From Candidatus Mediterraneibacter guildfordensis (GTDB lineage Bacteria; Bacillota; Clostridia; Lachnospirales; Lachnospiraceae): a stretch of DNA of 54,837 nt. Below, one piece after another: positions 50,514 through 54,837 of this stretch (position 1 is the stretch's first letter; the number at the start of each line of letters is the position of its first letter). Made by a program: the position numbers and the translations under genes. Location of the stretch: NCBI GenBank assembly GCA_019112735.1, contig DXIS01000025.1, positions 1 through 54,837 on the forward strand. Reading direction: 5' to 3'. The notes under the pieces were generated by a model, which made no database searches, was not told the origin of the DNA, and saw nothing but the letters and a program-made list of their open reading frames with translations.

Positions 50514-51551
50514 TCAAATTTTCTGATTTCCCGTAGACCAGACATGCTTTTCCTTTGCCTGCTCTGCTGTATTCTGCGCCATAACACCCACCAATGTGTG
50601 AGGCACATACGGTTCTTCCAGATAGTCGATCTCTTCCTTTGTCAGGCACAGATCAGCCGCTTTTGCCATCCCCTCCACATGAGAAAGCTTCGTAGCGCCC
50701 ACAATGGGAGCGGTCACCTTTGTAAGCAGCCATGCAAGGGAGATCTCTGTCATGGATACGCCGCGCTTCTCGGCCAGTTCTGCCACCCGCGCTATGATCA
50801 CGCCATCTTCATCGGCTGTGCCGTTATATTTAAGCTTTGCATAATCGTCTTCCTGAAACCTTTTTGATGTTTCTCCCGGCTTTTTGGAGAGCCTGCCGCC
50901 AGCCAGGGCGCTGTACGGCGTCATGGCGATATTGTCTTCCCGGCAGAGCTTCGCCATCTCCCGCTCTTCTTCACGAAAGATGAGATTGTAATGCCCCTGT
51001 ATGGATATGAATTTCGCAAAGCCTTCCCGCTCCGCCAGTGCATTGGCTTTTGCCAGCTGATATGCAAAGCAATTGGAAATACCAATATATCTTGCCTTTC
51101 CTTCTTTCACCACATTGTTTAAGCCTTCCATGATGTCATACAGCGGCGTTGCGTAATCCCACATGTGGTAAATATAGAGATCCACATAGTCCATCCCGAG
51201 ATTTTCCAGGCTCTTATTGATCATCCGTTCAATATGCTCCTGGGCCGGAACGCCCTGTTCGATCTCTTCCGGCGTGCGGGGAAGAAATTTGGTGGCGACT
51301 ACCACTTCATCCCGGTTTGCGTAATCCCGCAGCGTCCTTCCCAGATACTGCTCGCTTGTGCCGCTCTGGTATCCAATGGCAGTGTCGTAAAAATTGATCC
51401 CGGATTCCAGGCCTTTGCGGATGATCTCCCGGGTATGTTCCTCATCGATGGTCCACGTATGCTGCCCGTTCTTTGCGTCTCCGAAACCCATGCATCCCAT
51501 ACAGATGCGGGATACATTTAATTCAGAATTTCCTAATTTTGCATATCTCAT
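50514..51551 (-). CDS. Aldo/keto reductase
   Basis: A 345-residue NADPH-dependent aldo/keto reductase with the full barrel. Catalytic tetrad elements are visible: NFYDTAIGY (Asp, Tyr), VATKFLP (Lys) and IYHMWD (His). IGISNCFAYQL, IVGATKLSHV are conserved coenzyme-site regions. GAGGAGG lies 12 nt before the ATG. It is probably in one operon with the decayed reductase upstream. Substrate unknown. Confidence 0.93.
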   Translation of the reverse strand: MRYAKLGNSELNVSRICMGCMGFGDAKNGQHTWTIDEEHTREIIRKGLESGINFYDTAIGYQSGTSEQYLGRTLRDYANRDEVVVATKFLPRTPEEIEQGVPAQEHIERMINKSLENLGMDYVDLYIYHMWDYATPLYDIMEGLNNVVKEGKARYIGISNCFAYQLAKANALAEREGFAKFISIQGHYNLIFREEEREMAKLCREDNIAMTPYSALAGGRLSKKPGETSKRFQEDDYAKLKYNGTADEDGVIIARVAELAEKRGVSMTEISLAWLLTKVTAPIVGATKLSHVEGMAKAADLCLTKEEIDYLEEPYVPHTLVGVMAQNTAEQAKEKHVWSTGNQKI

Positions 51552-51625
51552 TATGAATCAGCCTCCTCTGTCATACTGATATTGACAAACCACTCTGTGA
51601 CATCATCTGTGCAGTCCGCCGCTTT
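51551..51625 (-). pseudogene. Possible flavodoxin C-terminal remnant
   Basis: After the stop of the decayed reductase, another frame reads KAADCTDDVTEWFVN to a TAA that touches the next ATG. This resembles the flavodoxin end found at 52325 (AEDCADMVSGWLNSI: shared A-x-D-C-x-D-x-V-x-x-W). It has no start codon of its own. It could be chance; it suggests that a second flavodoxin-like gene once stood here. Confidence 0.35.
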
Positions 51626-51627
51626 CT

Positions 51628-52290
51628 TTATTTCATTTCTTTTTCCCAGTAGCGGATGACATTGACCTGTGCCTCATTGCCCAGTTTCTCTATAGTTTCA
51701 ATCTCTTCTGTGGACAGTTCCACTGCTACAGCCTTCACCGCATCTTCTACCTGATAAACCTTTGTCACGCCGATGATCGGCAGGGTTCCTTTTGCGATGG
51801 CCCATGCGACCGGAATCTGAGCAGTCGCCACATGATGGCGGTCAGCAATCTCTTCCAGCCCTTTGTTCAGTTTCTCCAGTTTCGAAAGCATGGGATTGTA
51901 TGTCCTGCCTCTGTCGGAATCCTCTGGGAATGGATGCTCTGTGTCATATTTTCCGGAGAAATCCATGTAGTCTGTACCGAGAAGCTCTGCGCTTTTCTCA
52001 TACAGTGCTGTCACTGCGTTCTCCGCTGAGGGATCCGCGCACTGAGGAGTAAACTTGTCCGAGATCAGATAGCTGTCTCTCGGAACCGTTGCCAGGAACT
52101 CTCCCAGCACCTTTTCTGAGGTTCCCATTCCGTATGCGTACGCTGTATCCCAGAGGTTGAGTCCTTCTTTCATTGCTGTATCAAATACCGGCTTTAATGC
52201 TTCAGAGATAAGATTCCCTCCGAATGTACCGTCATTCCCCCATGCCCACGCTCCAAGAGCGATCTTCGGCATTTTTTTCATTTTTGTCAT
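51628..52290 (-). pseudogene. Aldo/keto reductase with internal deletion
   Basis: The 220-residue frame starts and ends like a full aldo/keto reductase of about 310-330 residues: MPKIALGAWAWGNDG, WDTAYAYGMGTSE and SDKF at the start, IPVAWAIAKGTLPIIG at the end. After LLGTDYMDF it jumps straight to SGKYDTEHPFPED. About 100 residues covering the barrel strands with the catalytic His and the GVSN motif are missing. The frame is kept, so a stable protein may be made, but catalysis is unlikely. GGAGGA precedes the ATG. Confidence 0.8.
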
Positions 52291-52324
52291 GTTATTGTCC
52301 TCCTGATTCTTGCTTAATTCAGTT

Positions 52325-52594
52325 TTATCCTGCCAGACCGATACTGTTCAGCCATCCTGAAACCATATCAGCGCAGTCTTCCGCCTCACTGCTTCCAAGT
52401 GAGAGGCCTTCTGTGATCTCTGCGTCCGGCTCCATCTCCGCAATAGTATCAAGAGAACCGGAAAATCCGCTGCCGCCGCTTGTGTTGAACGGGACAATCG
52501 TCTTCCCGGAAAGATCATACTCATCCAGAAATGTATACATGATCATGGGCATATCTCCCCACCAGTTGGGATAGTAAAATGGAGCACGTTCCCC
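52325..52594 (-). pseudogene. Flavodoxin C-terminal half
   Basis: The frame reads PFYYPNWWGDMPMIMYTFLDEYDLSGKTIVPF then SGGSGFSGSLDTI, matching the second half of clostridial flavodoxins (WWGDLPM...F.THEGSG region), with C-terminal EAEDCADMVSGWL. The first half, including the FMN phosphate-binding loop (T/SxTGNT), is absent: a TGA stops the frame just upstream and the sequence changes to AT-rich mobile-element-like DNA. This marks a deletion or insertion breakpoint near 52.6 kb. Confidence 0.75.
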
Positions 52595-52700
52595 TCATGC
52601 CTTGATTTTACTGGGCTTAACGGTATGTACATCTGTGTTTTGTGTTACAATTTGTTGAGTCCTTTTTACTAACTTCGTCCGCTTTTCTCTCAAGACCAAA

Positions 52701-52770
52701 GCATACTTCTTTTTGTAAGGATGCATTATGATTTTCTCTCCATAATACACCTTTACAAAAAGAAGTATAC
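52701..52770. repeat. 30-bp-arm inverted repeat
   Basis: GCATACTTCTTTTTGTAAGG (52701-52720) and its near complement (52750-52770) plus the inner CATTATG/CATAATA pair form a hairpin with arms of about 30 bp and a 10-nt loop. It lies in a 218-nt gap between the flavodoxin remnant and the TnpC remnant. It may be a transposon end or a terminator; nothing else is recognisable from 52600 to 52812. Confidence 0.6.
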
Positions 52771-52812
52771 TCTCCGATAGTAACCATCAGTCAATATTTT
52801 TTTACCTGTTTC

Positions 52813-53196
52813 CTATAAATTTTTTATAAAATTCAAATCCTGTTTCCGTAATGCTTTCTGCAGTTTTTCATTCGCTTTTTTCAGTTCTCTGTTTTCTCTG
52901 GTCAGAGCTGTTACTTTCTGGTTCAGCAGTTCAATTTGTTTTTCCATCGCCATGTTTAGGATTTCTCTTCTTGGATCAATCATCCCTGCCTGTTGCTCTA
53001 TCGCCTCGTTCATCGTATCCCGGACAATTGGATTTTTATAGAAGAATCCTCTGGACAGTCCGGTTTTCTTCATCAGTTTCGGAACGCTGATACGTTCTTA
53101 ATTAAATATCATGTCTTGTATTGTACGTTGTGCCAGTTCAATTTTTTCTTTACTTTTTTTCTGATTTTCTTCAATCATCTTGTCGTATTTGTTCAT
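52813..53196 (-). pseudogene. TnpC/DUF6262-like transposon protein with in-frame stop
   Basis: The frame from ATG 53196 reads MNKYDKMIEENQKKSKE to residue 32, then TAA at 53100-53098, then continues in frame ERISVPKLMKKTGLSRGFFYKNP and a coiled coil (LNQKVTALTRENRELKKANEKLQ) to 52813. The total of 127 codons equals the normal length of Tn554 TnpC/DUF6262 proteins, which have the SRGFxY motif and are encoded after tyrosine recombinases. The single stop makes it a pseudogene unless translation restarts at ATG 53073. It overlaps the recombinase end. Confidence 0.75.
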
Positions 53197-53719
53197 ATTC
53201 TTCACCCCATCCAGCCAGACTCTTATAAATAATATCACTCATCATCTGCCGTACTTCTCTGGTTTCATCTGCCATTTGCTGATTGCTCATTTTGCGATAA
53301 TGCTTTACACTCGATACTCTCTTATGTCCGAGAAGCCTTGCTATCGTCCAGTCATCGAGATGCATTTCTGTAAGTTTGACTCCGTAGTAATGCCGAAACA
53401 TGTGTGTTCCAAATCCAAATAATCTGCCATTATCATCTTTTAACTGTTTCTCCTGTATCATGGACATCACTTTTGATTTTATAGTCATATATTGCAGCGA
53501 ACGGTCAGGCTCTTTTTCATTGACAAATATGTATTTTGTCTCTCCAAATTTTTCCTGTGTATATCTAATGGAACATTGTATCAGTTTGGCAAGATCTTTA
53601 CTGATTGGTTTTTTATATCTTTTTGTTTTAACTTGATATATTTCAATCATATCCTGTCCATTCTCTCTGGTCAGGCAATTTGTCCTCAGCGTAAGTGTAT
53701 CAGATATTCTGGTTCCAAA
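53171..53719 (-). pseudogene. Truncated tyrosine recombinase (Tn554-like)
   Basis: An open frame ending in a tyrosine recombinase catalytic domain. It includes the box I region GTRISDTLTLR (catalytic Arg), the Lys region, HMFRHYYGVKL (HxxR), LLGHKRVSSVKHY with the GH and nucleophile Tyr. The N-terminal core-binding half is missing: the frame is closed by TGA at 53722-53720 just before box I. The largest Met-started piece is 159 residues from 53650. Together with the TnpC-like gene it forms a decayed site-specific transposon. Confidence 0.8.
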
Positions 53720-53772
53720 TCAAATACATAACGGCGTGAAATCAAAGTAAATTATTCTATCAGCAGAACCTT

Positions 53773-54573
53773 TTATGACAATATATCTTTTACACATGTG
53801 CTCCGATAGTCACTAGGCGATATTTTATATCTTTCCTTAAATACCCGGTTAAATGTTCTCTGACTTTCAAAGCCACTATCCAGGCAAATATTTGTAATAG
53901 AATCACTCGTATTTTCCAAACGATGACATGCGTAGTTGAGCCTTGCATCGTTAAGATACTGGTTGAAATTCCTATGAAATGTTTTGGAAAAGAGTCTGGA
54001 TAAGACATATTTGCTTACTCCAAGGTCTTTCGCCATCTCTTCCAGTGAAAGCTTCTTTTTGAAATTTGCTGATATATAGGAAACCGTCTGGTAAATAAGG
54101 TCATTGCTCCCCACATGGCTCTTCTCTACCAGATTCAGTTTTCCTATGCAGCGTGCCAACACAATTTGAAGATAAGCCCGTGCGACTGTAATATCTGACT
54201 GTTCTGTCTCTAAGATCGCATTGATAACCCTATATACCTCCGGCTCAACCTTTTCCGCTTTGATAACTGGATATTCAGGAGCCATGGACTGCATGATATC
54301 TGCAAATTTACCAATCGTAAATGGCGATGCGATCAGATAAGTCGCTTTATTTACACCGGGTGTCAGTACCTGATAGTGATGAATAATATCCGGAAATACA
54401 AAGCCTATATCTCCTTTTTCCATATGGTAAAGTTCCTGTCCGACACCAAGCTCTAATGTTCCACTTGTTACACAAACAATCTCCAGTGCATTATGAAGAT
54501 GTGGTTCAATATGTTTTGACTTTTTATTTACTGCTATGATCTCCTCTTTTGTGTCAACATATTTTAACTGCAT
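53773..54573 (-). CDS. AraC-family transcriptional regulator
   Basis: A 266-residue regulator: N-terminal cupin sensor domain (EPHLHNALEIVCVTSGTLELGVG, HMEKGDIGFVFPDIIHHYQV) and C-terminal double helix-turn-helix (LSLEEMAKDLGVSKYVLSRLFSKTF and ITNICLDSGFESQRTFNRVFKERY). ATG 54573 is chosen with AAAGGT upstream; the longer frame runs into insertion-sequence DNA. The IS21-type remnant starts right at its 5' end, so its native promoter has probably been replaced or lost. AraC regulators often accompany aldo/keto reductase and flavodoxin genes. Confidence 0.88.
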   Translation of the reverse strand: MQLKYVDTKEEIIAVNKKSKHIEPHLHNALEIVCVTSGTLELGVGQELYHMEKGDIGFVFPDIIHHYQVLTPGVNKATYLIASPFTIGKFADIMQSMAPEYPVIKAEKVEPEVYRVINAILETEQSDITVARAYLQIVLARCIGKLNLVEKSHVGSNDLIYQTVSYISANFKKKLSLEEMAKDLGVSKYVLSRLFSKTFHRNFNQYLNDARLNYACHRLENTSDSITNICLDSGFESQRTFNRVFKERYKISPSDYRSTCVKDILS

Positions 54574-54575
54574 GA

Positions 54576-54647
54576 AATACTGACCTTTCCGTTTATGCGA
54601 AAGCATTCCGGGAACGCACAGAACGGAAGGGGGCGGCTGTACAGTGA
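54576..54647 (+). pseudogene. IstA C-terminal tail (IS21-type)
   Basis: A plus-strand frame open only from 54576, reading DLSVYAKAFRERTERKG and ending in TGA at 54645-54647, overlapping the GTG of the next gene by GTGA. The composition and its 4-nt overlap with an istB-like start suggest the last codons of an IS21-family istA whose remainder is gone. Confidence 0.5.
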
Positions 54648-54837
54648 ACCGCGAGATCTTAAAAAGCATGGATACCAGCCATATCCCGGTACAGCGGCTT
54701 ACTGCGCTGCTGGAGACCTTCACTCTGAAACATGCGGCCCGTATGCTCCCGGATCTTCTGGAGACGGCAGATCTACAGGATTCATCCTGTAGGGAGTTTC
54801 TCCTGGCAGTCCTGGAAACGGAAGTAAAGGGCCGGAA
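54644..54837 (+). CDS. istB: IS21-type helper ATPase IstB, N-terminal part (runs off window)
   Basis: From GTG 54644 the frame reads MNREILKSMDTSHIPVQRL and continues through LKHAARMLPDLLETAD and REFLLAVLETEVKGR to the window edge without a stop. This is the usual N-terminal helical region of IstB, with the LxxxLxxE-x-x-x-R pattern. The Walker motifs would lie beyond the window. It shows that insertion-sequence DNA continues to the right. Confidence 0.7.
   Translation, partial: MNREILKSMDTSHIPVQRLTALLETFTLKHAARMLPDLLETADLQDSSCREFLLAVLETEVKGR

Noticed and set aside
1..54837. CRISPR array, tRNA or rRNA genes
   Set aside because: No regularly spaced direct repeats and no cloverleaf or rRNA-like sequence was recognised on either strand.

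Overview
The window looks like chromosomal DNA of a moderately GC-rich anaerobic Clostridia member, most likely Lachnospiraceae. Evidence is the tetrameric NAD-linked [FeFe]-hydrogenase operon, tandem GH3 beta-glucosidases with a GHKL/LytTR sensor pair, an ANTAR regulator inside a nitrogen-assimilation block, a VanRS/BceAB-like transporter module, strong AGGAGG ribosome binding sites and TTGACA/TATAAT promoters. No rRNA, tRNA or CRISPR array was seen.

Layout. 1-710 holds no convincing gene; it contains two tandem long imperfect palindromes of about 220 and 255 bp. 711-5752 (minus) is an hndABCD-type hydrogenase operon with an inserted HATPase gene. Divergent from it, 6014-9281 (plus) is a five-gene module: DRTGG, anti-sigma-type ATPase, HydS-like sensory hydrogenase, DRTGG, PHP. 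9326-11737 is KdpE plus a shortened KdpD, and a 39-residue membrane peptide. 11819-20460 (minus) holds a CGGC protein, a GtrA-like membrane protein, two GH3 enzymes (one circularly permuted and membrane anchored) and their probable GHKL/LytTR control system. 20546-24114 is a TetR regulator, a CPC-type metal P-type ATPase and a DUF134-NifX fusion. 24258-26940 (minus) is three overlapping class-M-like sirtuins opposite an Rrf2 regulator.

27540-44807 is mainly nitrogen metabolism: amtB-PII, putP-like symporter, ANTAR regulator, glnA, gltDB, purF, asnB, with an AmmeMemoRadiSam pair in between. Three leaders (amtB, gltB, purF) carry the same element: a short hairpin with hexaloop AAAGRC whose 3' arm is also the 5' arm of an intrinsic terminator. 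This is the architecture expected of ANTAR antitermination targets, and an ANTAR protein is encoded immediately downstream of glnA. glnA instead has a strong promoter overlapped by one of two tandem TGATAT-N7-ATATCA palindromes. Together these suggest a local two-layer nitrogen control circuit.

44811-50508 holds a GNAT acetyltransferase and a response regulator/histidine kinase/ABC transporter/permease module with a terminator-like hairpin in the transporter leader. 50514-54837 is a decaying accessory zone: an intact aldo/keto reductase, an internally deleted second one, truncated flavodoxin pieces, a Tn554-like recombinase and TnpC (DUF6262) remnant with an in-frame stop, an AraC regulator, and an IS21-type istA tail plus istB start running off the right edge. 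From about 52.6 to 54.57 kb the DNA is visibly more AT-rich than the rest.
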